Source: B4-G1 sp964393895 (GTDB lineage Bacteria > Chloroflexota > Anaerolineae > B4-G1). Taken from it: 8,934 nt of DNA. The notes below the pieces were generated by a model, which saw nothing but the letters and a program-made list of their open reading frames with translations, was not told where the DNA came from and ran no database searches. Below, piece after piece: positions 1 to 5,909 of this stretch; position 1 is the stretch's first letter; the number at the start of each line of letters is the position of its first letter. The position numbers and the translations under genes are program-made. Location of the stretch: contig CAYMWP010000163.1 of the NCBI GenBank assembly GCA_964393895.1, forward strand, positions 1 through 8,934, given 5' to 3'.

Positions 1-60
1 GCACTCCGTTACACTCCGTGCGTGACTACGAGCCGAATGTAACATTGTCGAGCTAATCAT
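1..60. repeat. Dispersed palindromic element, right-hand end (copy 1)
   Basis: This stretch aligns over nearly its whole length with the right half of the element at 3896-4020. Both share CTACGAGC (26-33 here), TAACATTGTCGA (40-51 here) and TAATCA just after. Only the right end lies in the window, so the left arm should sit just upstream of base 1. There is no coding potential. It lies downstream of the cold-shock gene in the transcription direction. Confidence 0.7.
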
Positions 61-107
61 ACCATTAAAGGGTACCAGTAGGATTGAGAAAACATTGCAA
101 TTTCGTT

Positions 108-125
108 AAATCGGAGTTACGATTT
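108..125. repeat. Small inverted repeat AAATCG/CGATTT
   Basis: Arms at 108-113 and 120-125 form a 6-bp stem with a 6-nt loop in an AT-rich stretch. It lies beyond the larger palindrome at 162-220, on the 3' side of the gyrA and cold-shock transcript. It could contribute to transcript ending, but there is no clear T-run, so this is weak. Confidence 0.25.
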
Positions 126-161
126 GACTGCTCAGCTCTGGCCCGTTCAAGTTTTCGAGGC

Positions 162-220
162 GCCCGGCACTGACGATTGCCCTCGGAAATGGCTCTTTAA
201 TCGGTACACAAGTGCCGGGC
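162..220. repeat. Strong inverted repeat downstream of the cold-shock gene
   Basis: A perfect 10-bp inverted repeat, GCCCGGCACT (162-171) and AGTGCCGGGC (211-220), encloses 39 nt that can pair further through CGATT (174-178) and AATCG (199-203). It starts about 68 nt past the stop codon of the zinc-ribbon/cold-shock gene on the minus strand. It may act as a factor-independent stop or an RNA 3'-end stabiliser, although no U-tract follows. The rest of 61-287 shows nothing recognisable. Confidence 0.5.
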
Positions 221-287
221 AACCCTAGCAGTCACCGATGCAACTCCCCAGGCAATTCCCTTACACCAGAGACAGCCTCGGCCCTGT

Positions 288-857
288 TTACTGCCCCCCT
301 GCGTCCATCCGCGCCACGTCCACCGCCTGAGGCCCCTTTTCGGTTTGCTCGACCAGGTAGGTCACTCGCGTGCCGTCAGGGAAGTGATAGGTCTCCCCCG
401 GTGCAATGCCGGTGCGATGGAAAAAGATTTGCTCGCCGTCCGGGTGAACGATAAAACCGTACCCTTTCTCTGGATCGTACCACTTGACATTGCCTTCGTG
501 TGGGCCAGCTCCTAGCACCATCTGAGTCTGTGGTTCTCGCTTGGCCGGCGTCTGCGGCTTGGCCGGCGTCTGCGGCCTGGCCGGCGTCTGCGGCCTGGCC
601 GGCGTCTGCGGCCTGGCCGACGACTGCGGCCTGGCCGGCGTCTGCGGCCTGGCCGACGACTGCGGCCTGGCCGACGACTGCGGCTGCCCTTGCGTATCTG
701 GACGATGCGCTGCGTGGGACGAGGTCCGGCAAGAGGGGCACAACTCTGGCGGTGTGACCTCTTCCCCTCGCTCCACCTGCCGGCGTTGATCCTCGATCCT
801 AAAGACGAATTGCGCGCCACACTTGGTGCAGATCGCCCAGCTATCTTGATAACTCAT
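288..857 (-). CDS. Zinc-ribbon and cold-shock domain fusion protein
   Basis: A 189-residue protein in three parts. Residues 3-44 form a zinc ribbon with Cys10, Cys13, Cys40 and Cys43, resembling the 'probable zinc-ribbon' (zf-trcl) family. Residues 59-106 are eight copies of the hexapeptide PQ(S/T)(S/P)A(R/K), a basic, probably disordered linker. Residues 120-184 are a cold-shock domain with Trp126, an RNP1-like KGYGFI (131-136) and an RNP2-like IFFHR (144-148). Cold-shock domains bind single-stranded RNA or DNA, so a nucleic-acid chaperone or translation role in the cytoplasm is inferred. The ATG is preceded at 7 nt by AAGGAGA. The gene begins 20 nt after the gyrA-like stop, so the two are almost certainly cotranscribed. 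Linker length probably varies between strains because its DNA is a tandem 18-nt repeat. The individual domains are confident; the biological role is not. Confidence 0.88.
   Translation of the reverse strand: MSYQDSWAICTKCGAQFVFRIEDQRRQVERGEEVTPPELCPSCRTSSHAAHRPDTQGQPQSSARPQSSARPQTPARPQSSARPQTPARPQTPARPQTPAKPQTPAKREPQTQMVLGAGPHEGNVKWYDPEKGYGFIVHPDGEQIFFHRTGIAPGETYHFPDGTRVTYLVEQTEKGPQAVDVARMDAGGQ
540..683 (-). repeat. Tandem 18-nt coding repeat, eight units
   Basis: Eight in-frame 18-nt units encode the PQ(S/T)(S/P)A(R/K) linker of the zinc-ribbon/cold-shock protein. The units fall into two types on the plus strand: five carry GGCGTC and three carry GACGAC at the same position, interspersed. 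The mix suggests unit-level duplication or conversion rather than simple end growth. The length being a multiple of 3 keeps other frames open here, which creates spurious ORFs on both strands. Confidence 0.95.
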
Positions 858-864
858 ACTAAAC

Positions 865-871
865 TCTCCTT
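865..871 (-). promoter_or_regulatory. Shine-Dalgarno of the cold-shock gene
   Basis: On the minus strand this reads AAGGAGA, 7 nt before the ATG at 855-857. It lies within the 20-nt spacer after the gyrA-like stop. It fixes the start and supports independent translation initiation within a shared transcript. Confidence 0.8.
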
Positions 872-877
872 ATTCCC

Positions 878-3325
878 CTAGCTTTTGTTTTCCGCCATCG
901 GTGACGAGAGCGGTACAAAGACTGCTACCACGACGTCGTGTTTCCGCAGGGCGATGATCTCCTCGCAGACCGTGGCCCGGCTCTTGCGAGCAGCGTTTTG
1001 GGCCAGGATGGTCTTGGCCGCCCCTTTCTCGGTGGTCAGCACTATTGGATCTCTGGATTGAACCACGCAAGCTCCGGCCAGGCTTACGCCGGCTGCGATG
1101 CGGGCGGCGATCACTCCCTGTCCATAGCGTCCCTGGGTAGGATACTCGGATAGAGACGTGCGCTTGGCGCCCCCGTCACTGGTGACCACGAGCAGGTCAG
1201 AGCGTGCGCGTGCAACAGCCAATGCCACTACTTGGTCCTTTTCGTCTTGCAGTTTGACACCCATCACCCCTCTGGCCGGCAGCCCCATCACCCGTACTTC
1301 CCCTTCCTCGAAGCGGATAGCCTGACCGGCTGCGGTGACCAACAATAGCTCTTCCTTTCCCAAAGTCGTCACTGCCCAACCGAGAGCGTCATTTTCCGAC
1401 ACCCCCATGACGGTGAACGCATCTGCGCTCACGCCCGGCAGATCGGCCAGCGCCACTCGTTTGACGACCCCCTGCCGCGTGGCGAGGACCAGATAACCCT
1501 CCGGCAGCGAAGAAGGGAGCGCCAGCGCAGCCACGACGTTATCGCGCCGCGATAGCGGCGTCATGTCGGCATAGTGCGTGCCCCTGCCAGCCCACGCTTT
1601 TCCCTCCGGCAGTTGGTGGACAGGAAAGCTGGCGGCCTGGCCGTTCTCGGCAAAGAGGTAGAGTGTGTCCGAGGCCGACGCAGCCAGCAACCCGATCGGC
1701 GCGTCTTGGGGCCGGGATAACACCCTCGGGGGCGACCCTTCGTCCGGCAAGCGGGCGATCAGCCCGCCCCGGCTTACTCCCACCCACACCGGTTCGTCGG
1801 GGAGCAAAGCGGCGGCTGTCAGTTGCTCCTTGCCCATATCAACGATCTGTGTGCGCCGGTCGTCGCCGTACCGTTTCTTGATTTCCAAGAGTTCGCTCTT
1901 TACGACGTCACGGATCTTTTTCGGACTTTTCAGCAATCTCTCCAGATACTTGATCTGCCGTTTCTTTTCCTCGTATTCGTCCTGGATCTTGCGGCGCTCC
2001 AGAGCAGCCAAACGCTTGAGAGGCATGTCGAGGATGGCCTGGGCCTGTACCTGGCTGAGCTTGAACTTGCGGCGCAGATTACCCCGCGCGCTGTCTGGGG
2101 TGCGAGAACGGCGGATGGTCTCGATCACCTCGTCCAGGTTGTCGAGCGCGGTCAGCAATCCTTCCAAGACGTGAGCTCGTTCCCGGGCGCGGGCAAGTTC
2201 GTATTGGCTGCGGCGGGTGACGATGACCTGCCGGTGTTCCAAATAAGTCAGCAGCGCCTTTTTGAGCGTCAACCGGCGCGGTTCGCCGTCCACCAGCGCC
2301 AGCAGTATAAAGCTGAAGGTGCTTTCCAACTGGGTGCGCTGGTATAGATCGGCGAGCACCTGTTCAGGATCAACGTTGCGCGTTAGCTCGATCACCAACC
2401 GCATGCCTTGCCGGTCAGATTCATCGCGCAGGTCGGTGATGCCCTCGATGCGACCATCGCGCACCAACTTGGCGATGCGCTCGATGAGGGTGTTCTTGTT
2501 GACCTGATAGGGCAATTCGGTGACGACGATGCGGTGACGGGAGCGGCTCATCTCCTCGACGTGGGCCAGGGCGTGTACGGTGATCTTGCCACGACCACGC
2601 CCATAAGCTTGAGCGATGACGTTGTCGCCGCCCTCTTCCCTTTGCCGGTAGATTATCCCGCCGGTGGGGAAATCCGGCCCCTTGACAAAGTTCATTAAAT
2701 CTTCGACGGTAATGTCGTCCAGCTTGCGCCATTGATCGAGCATGTAGACCAGCGCATCGCACACCTCGCCCAGGTTGTGGGGTGGGATGGAAGTGGACAT
2801 TCCCACGGCGATGCCGGAGGCTCCATTGACCAGCAGGTTAGGTACGGCGGCGGGAAGGACGGTGGGCTCATAAAGAGTGTCATCGAAATTGGAGGAAAAG
2901 TCCACCGTGTCTTTGTCCAGATCGGTCAAGAGATCGGTCGCGATTCGAGCCAGGCGCGCCTCAGTGTAACGCATCGCAGCGGGGCTGTCGCCGTCAATCG
3001 AGCCAAAGTTTCCCTGCCCGTCCACCAACGGAGCACGCAGAGAAAAATCCTGCGCCATACGCGCCATCGCTTCGTACACCGCTGCGTCGCCGTGAGGGTG
3101 ATACTTGCCCAGCACCTCGCCGACGATGCGGGCCGATTTCTTGTACGGTGAATCGGGTTGCAGGTGCAGATCGTGCATGGCGTAGAGAATGCGGCGTTGC
3201 ACCGGCTTGAGGCCATCGCGGGCGTCGGGCAGCGCGCGCGCGACGATGACGCTCATCGCATAGTCCAGGTACGCTACTCGCATTTCGCTGCCGATGTCTA
3301 CTTGACGGACGGTGCCAATTTCCAT
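878..3325 (-). CDS. gyrA: DNA gyrase / topoisomerase IV subunit A
   Basis: An 815-residue type IIA topoisomerase A subunit, which cuts and rejoins DNA as an A2B2 complex with the ATPase B subunit. The breakage-reunion domain (about 1-495) has the active-site Tyr120 in AAMRYTEARL, the KYHPHGD helix region (74-80), VDGQGNFGSIDGD (101-113) and SIPPHNLGEV (179-188). The C-terminal domain (about 505-805) has six recognisable beta-pinwheel blades, as in GyrA. No canonical QRRGGKG GyrA box stands in blade 1; the nearest match is QGRYGQG (731-737) in blade 5. Strict assignment to GyrA rather than ParC is therefore open, and no gyrB neighbour is visible. At the quinolone-contact positions, E. coli Ser83 and Asp87 are Ala81 and Glu85 here. 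The ATG has GGAG 7 nt upstream. The cold-shock gene follows in the same transcript. Confidence 0.96.
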   Translation of the reverse strand: MEIGTVRQVDIGSEMRVAYLDYAMSVIVARALPDARDGLKPVQRRILYAMHDLHLQPDSPYKKSARIVGEVLGKYHPHGDAAVYEAMARMAQDFSLRAPLVDGQGNFGSIDGDSPAAMRYTEARLARIATDLLTDLDKDTVDFSSNFDDTLYEPTVLPAAVPNLLVNGASGIAVGMSTSIPPHNLGEVCDALVYMLDQWRKLDDITVEDLMNFVKGPDFPTGGIIYRQREEGGDNVIAQAYGRGRGKITVHALAHVEEMSRSRHRIVVTELPYQVNKNTLIERIAKLVRDGRIEGITDLRDESDRQGMRLVIELTRNVDPEQVLADLYQRTQLESTFSFILLALVDGEPRRLTLKKALLTYLEHRQVIVTRRSQYELARARERAHVLEGLLTALDNLDEVIETIRRSRTPDSARGNLRRKFKLSQVQAQAILDMPLKRLAALERRKIQDEYEEKKRQIKYLERLLKSPKKIRDVVKSELLEIKKRYGDDRRTQIVDMGKEQLTAAALLPDEPVWVGVSRGGLIARLPDEGSPPRVLSRPQDAPIGLLAASASDTLYLFAENGQAASFPVHQLPEGKAWAGRGTHYADMTPLSRRDNVVAALALPSSLPEGYLVLATRQGVVKRVALADLPGVSADAFTVMGVSENDALGWAVTTLGKEELLLVTAAGQAIRFEEGEVRVMGLPARGVMGVKLQDEKDQVVALAVARARSDLLVVTSDGGAKRTSLSEYPTQGRYGQGVIAARIAAGVSLAGACVVQSRDPIVLTTEKGAAKTILAQNAARKSRATVCEEIIALRKHDVVVAVFVPLSSPMAENKS

Positions 3326-3393
3326 ACTCTAACTCCAACGAGGTGATTTTAGTACCTTATCGGCCAGATTCTTGTACATTGAGCGAGAATCTT

Positions 3394-3477
3394 GGAACAC
3401 GGAGCTTTACAGAGAAGTCACGGAAGAAGAACTCGGTGAATCTCTGTGTCCGCGAAGCCTCTGTGGTCTCTGTGTCC
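3394..3477. repeat. CACGGAG/CTCTGTG-type imperfect hairpin repeat
   Basis: The left part starts GGAACACGGAG (3394-3404) with further AGAG and CACGGA words. The right part carries CTCTGTGTCC and, at 3458-3477, CCTCTGTGG with TCTCTGTGTCC, the approximate reverse complement. It is an imperfect foldback lying about 70 nt upstream of the gyrA-like start. This word pattern is typical of dispersed noncoding repeats in repeat-rich bacterial genomes. A promoter for gyrA must lie between here and 3325, but no convincing -35/-10 pair was found. Confidence 0.6.
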
Positions 3478-3630
3478 CTTTTTGGGCTCTGGCTTGTCCA
3501 GGTTAGGCCTTTGGAGATCGAAGAGACTATGCCAATCAACAAATCACCGATCAACCAATCCCATGATCCCAGTGCACTATACTATACGTCATACAACGAG
3601 TTCTGTCAATTATCTGGTGATTACCCACTC

Positions 3631-3855
3631 TTACCGCAAAGCACGCCAAGAGCGCAAAGAGAGTCAAAATAAATCGCCCTGTGCAGTTAGATTCTAATTC
3701 ACCGCAGAGCACACCGAGAGCGCAGAGATTCTTTTGATTTTCTCAGCGTTCTCTGCGATCTCTGCGGTGAAAATGGCGCGATAGCACGGAGACTCCTGGG
3801 CTAATTGCACAAGTGGAAGTAAATTTCTTGGTGGCCTTTGCGCTCTTCGCGGTTC
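3631..3855. repeat. Outer CGCAAAG-type inverted repeat pair
   Basis: The left arm (3631-3659) and right arm (3835-3854) share a perfect 12-bp inverted core, AAGAGCGCAAAG (3648-3659) against CTTTGCGCTCTT (3836-3847), and ACCGC / GCGGT at the outer ends. The arms enclose the CGCAGAG hairpin at 3698-3771, giving a nested arrangement. No ORF in it has coding character. Confidence 0.6.
3698..3771. repeat. CGCAGAG-type hairpin repeat
   Basis: Perfect 12-bp terminal arms, TTCACCGCAGAG (3698-3709) and CTCTGCGGTGAA (3760-3771), continue inward as imperfect GCGCAGAG / CTCTGCG pairing. A half copy with the same order of words occurs at 8759-8790. This fits a dispersed, foldback, non-autonomous repeat. 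Confidence 0.75.
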
Positions 3856-3895
3856 AAAGAAAACGCTGTCTGCCTCGTGTTCTGACGTATGGGTA

Positions 3896-4020
3896 ACTTG
3901 ACAATGTTAAATTCGCTGCGAGGGGCTCGTAGTGCGCCACGGAGCGCCAGCGGAGTGGCGCAAAGCCGCACTTCACTGCGCTTCGTGCAGCACTACGAGC
4001 AAATCTAACATTGTCGAAGT
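3896..4020. repeat. Dispersed palindromic element (copy 2, complete)
   Basis: The outer arms ACTTGACAATGTTA (3896-3909) and TAACATTGTCGAAGT (4006-4020) are inverted relative to each other with one extra base. Inner arms GCTCGTAGTGC (3925-3935) and GCACTACGAGC (3990-4000) are a perfect 11-bp pair. Inside lies a further GCGCCA...TGGCGC foldback. The right half recurs at 1-60 in the same orientation. It sits downstream of the oxidoreductase stop and could also end that transcript. Interpretation as a MITE- or REP-like element is an inference. Confidence 0.75.
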
Positions 4021-4097
4021 AATCACCAATCAATTATGGCTCGCGGGTTGCCGAGTAGTGATGAGTGGGCCAGAACCCTGTGTGTTTTTCTTATCGG

Positions 4098-5474
4098 CTA
4101 GCCGCCCAGGATCGCGCGCGCCGCCAGCAGGCCAGAGGCCGAGGCCTGCACCAATCCGCGCGTGATTCCGGCCCCGTCGCCGCAGGCGTACAGGCCGTGC
4201 ACTTTTGTCTCCAGTTCCCTGCTCAGTTCGAGCCGGTTGGAATAGAACTTGACTTCGACCCCGTACAGCAGCGTGTGGCGCGAGCAGACACCCGGCATCA
4301 CCTCGTCCAGCGCGTGCAGCATCTCTAAAAGATTGACGATGTGACGGTAGGGTAACACCAACCCCAGATCCCCAGGCGTGGCGCTCTTGAGTGTGGGAGT
4401 GACGAGGGAGCGGCTCAATCGCTGGGCGTTGGTGCGACGCCCAGCCTCCAGATCGCCCAGTCTCTGCACCAGCACACCGCCGCTCAAGAGGTTTGCCAGC
4501 CGGGCGATGGACTGTCCATAGGCCACCGGGTCGTCGAACGGCTCGGTAAAGTTCTTGCTCACCAGCAGGGCAAAGTTGGTGTTGGTCGTCTTGCGGTCGG
4601 CGTAGGAGTGACCGTTGACAGTGATAACGTCGCCGGCGTGCTCCAGCGCCACCTCGCCATACGGGCAGACGCAAAAGGTGCGCACGAGATCGTCGAAAGC
4701 CTTCGAATAGTAGAGAAACTTGAACTCGTACAGCAGTTGCGTGACGGGTTCTGTCACCACTGCCGGCAGTTCGACCCGCACGCCCAGGTCCACGGGATTA
4801 CATCTCAGCGCCAACCCCAACTCACCGGCGATCCGCTTGATCCACTCAGCCCCTTCCCGTCCCGGCGCGATGATCACACGTTCTGCCTCGACTGTCTCCC
4901 CGTGTTCCGTCTCGACGCCGGTGACGGCTCCGCCGTTGGTCAACACCCGCCCCACCGACGTGCGCATCTCCACGTGCGCGTCGCGCTCCACCAGATCATC
5001 GTACATACGCGCCATGATCGCGGCGCTGCGCTCGGTACCGATGTGGCGGATGGGAACCGAGACGAGCCGCATCCCGGTCAGCACATTCGTCTTTTCCAGT
5101 GACTCGTACTCGCTGGTGTGCCCGCCGTAGACAGTCTTGCTGGCCCCGTAATCCACGTACACGCGATCCACCTCATCAATCAACGCCTGGGCCTGTTCCT
5201 CGCCCAGCAGTTCTCCCAGGTGACCGCCGGAGGCCGGTGAGAGCGTCAATTTACCGTCGCTAAAAGCGCCCGCCCCGCCCCAGCCCGTCATGATCGAACA
5301 AGGCTGGCAATGTGCGCAGTCCTTTCCCTCGCGTGCAGGGCAGTGTCGTTTCTCGATGGGCGGCCCTTTATCAAAGATAGCCACGCGCAGGCCCGCCTCG
5401 CTCAGTTCGAGCGCGGCAAAGATACCGGCCGGCCCCGCTCCCACGATTATCACGTCATATTCTCGTTTGGACAT
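4098..5474 (-). CDS. FAD-dependent oxidoreductase (COG2509-like)
   Basis: A 458-residue flavoprotein. The N-terminus has a Rossmann dinucleotide-binding motif, VGAGPAG (11-17), followed by an acidic strand end in VAIFDKG (31-37). Next comes a four-Cys cluster, Cys45, Cys53, Cys56 and Cys59, leading directly into GWGGAGAFSDGKL (64-76), a signature I associate with the uncharacterised FAD-dependent dehydrogenases of COG2509. The C-terminus has a second FAD-contact motif, ACGDGAGITRG (430-440), ending in a helix. Substrate and electron partner are not known for the family as far as I can tell; the Cys cluster could bind a metal or an Fe-S centre. The ORF is open to 5708. The ATG at 5474 is chosen because GGAGAGGAG precedes it, the flavin motif starts right after it, and a promoter lies at 5518-5546, inside the would-be extension. 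It is cytosolic, with no signal peptide, and appears monocistronic. Confidence 0.9.
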   Translation of the reverse strand: MSKREYDVIIVGAGPAGIFAALELSEAGLRVAIFDKGPPIEKRHCPAREGKDCAHCQPCSIMTGWGGAGAFSDGKLTLSPASGGHLGELLGEEQAQALIDEVDRVYVDYGASKTVYGGHTSEYESLEKTNVLTGMRLVSVPIRHIGTERSAAIMARMYDDLVERDAHVEMRTSVGRVLTNGGAVTGVETEHGETVEAERVIIAPGREGAEWIKRIAGELGLALRCNPVDLGVRVELPAVVTEPVTQLLYEFKFLYYSKAFDDLVRTFCVCPYGEVALEHAGDVITVNGHSYADRKTTNTNFALLVSKNFTEPFDDPVAYGQSIARLANLLSGGVLVQRLGDLEAGRRTNAQRLSRSLVTPTLKSATPGDLGLVLPYRHIVNLLEMLHALDEVMPGVCSRHTLLYGVEVKFYSNRLELSRELETKVHGLYACGDGAGITRGLVQASASGLLAARAILGG

Positions 5475-5517
5475 GTCTCTCCTCTCCCCAGACACGCGGA
5501 AGTATCGCTCCAGGACG

Positions 5518-5546
5518 ATTATGCCATCAAGAGGCCAGAATGACAA
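5518..5546 (-). promoter_or_regulatory. Sigma70-type promoter of the oxidoreductase gene
   Basis: On the minus strand, TTGTCA (5541-5546) and CATAAT (5518-5523) are separated by exactly 17 nt. Each matches consensus at 5 of 6 positions. Transcription would start near 5511, giving a leader of roughly 36 nt with the Shine-Dalgarno inside. Confidence 0.6.
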
Positions 5547-5566
5547 ATTGAACCGTCGGGCCAAGC

Positions 5567-5713
5567 AGAGATGGCATCCTGTCCGGCGTGGATACCCCGC
5601 CGGCGTCATCGCCAGCCTAGCGCAGCCATCTCTCGCCCTCAGTAAGCGACGTGGGGATTGCTTCGTCGCCACCCGCCACGCTTCGCTCGCGGCTTTTGCT
5701 TCTCGCAATGACA
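5567..5713. repeat. Dispersed TGTCATTGCGAG-type repeat
   Basis: The minus strand begins TGTCATTGCGAGAAGC (5698-5713) and includes GCGACGAAGCAATCCCC, a word combination known from dispersed repeats in many bacterial genomes. The other half contains a 9-bp inverted pair, AGAGATGGC (5567-5575) and GCCATCTCT (5625-5633), enclosing a CCGGCG/CGCCGG hairpin (5583-5603). It fills the spacer between two divergent promoters and has no credible coding function. Confidence 0.7.
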
Positions 5714-5779
5714 GGCTGAGCAGCTACCAATTGACGTAACCTGTCGCGAAATCCGAGTGACTTGAGGGAATGCGGAGGG

Positions 5780-5808
5780 TTGACAACGTGTTTGAAATGG
5801 GATAAACT
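5780..5808 (+). promoter_or_regulatory. Sigma70-type promoter of the LPxTG-NfeD-slipin operon
   Basis: A perfect -35 box TTGACA (5780-5785) is followed after 17 nt by TAAACT (5803-5808), a 4-of-6 match to the -10 box. The start point would fall near 5815, leaving a leader of about 95 nt before the ATG at 5910. This rules out the TTG at 5817 as a normal start. Confidence 0.6.
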
Positions 5809-5896
5809 ATGGCTAATTGAGCACTGTAGCGGCAAATCGCCTTGTGAGTACTTTGCGCCGGAGCATAGAGCTCGGCATTGAAGCAATGACCGACCC

Positions 5897-5903
5897 AAGG
5901 AGG
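5897..5903 (+). promoter_or_regulatory. Shine-Dalgarno deciding the start of the LPxTG gene
   Basis: AAGGAGG lies 6 nt upstream of the ATG at 5910. The in-frame ATG at 5886 and TTG at 5817 lack a comparable site. Confidence 0.85.
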
Positions 5904-5909
5904 CAAGAA

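Noticed and set aside
540..683. Possible CRISPR array
   Set aside because: Units are 18 nt with no spacers, are in frame, and encode a hexapeptide repeat.
376..820. Several overlapping ORFs on both strands with Gly/Ala/Arg/Pro repeats
   Set aside because: They are alternate-frame readings of the 18-nt repeat inside the zinc-ribbon/cold-shock gene, which alone shows recognisable domains and a Shine-Dalgarno.
1823..2347. 174-codon plus-strand ORF
   Set aside because: It is antisense to the gyrA-like gene, with no domain, no Shine-Dalgarno and no codon character of its own.
3326..3393. Promoter for the gyrA-like gene
   Set aside because: A TAAAAT-like word at 3346-3351 (minus strand) has no acceptable -35 partner at 16-18 nt, so it is not listed as a feature.
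3343..3672. 109-codon plus-strand ORF between gyrA and the oxidoreductase
   Set aside because: It runs through the foldback repeats and has no recognisable domain or Shine-Dalgarno.
4030..4674. 214-codon minus-strand ORF
   Set aside because: It is an out-of-frame shadow of the oxidoreductase with an Arg/Gly-rich random composition.
5475..5708. 78-residue N-terminal extension of the oxidoreductase
   Set aside because: It would be translated through the dispersed repeat and lies upstream of the promoter at 5518-5546. The flavin motif begins right after the ATG at 5474.
5817..5909. Upstream TTG or ATG starts for the LPxTG protein
   Set aside because: The TTG lies at the expected transcription start, and neither it nor the ATG at 5886 has a Shine-Dalgarno like the AAGGAGG before 5910.
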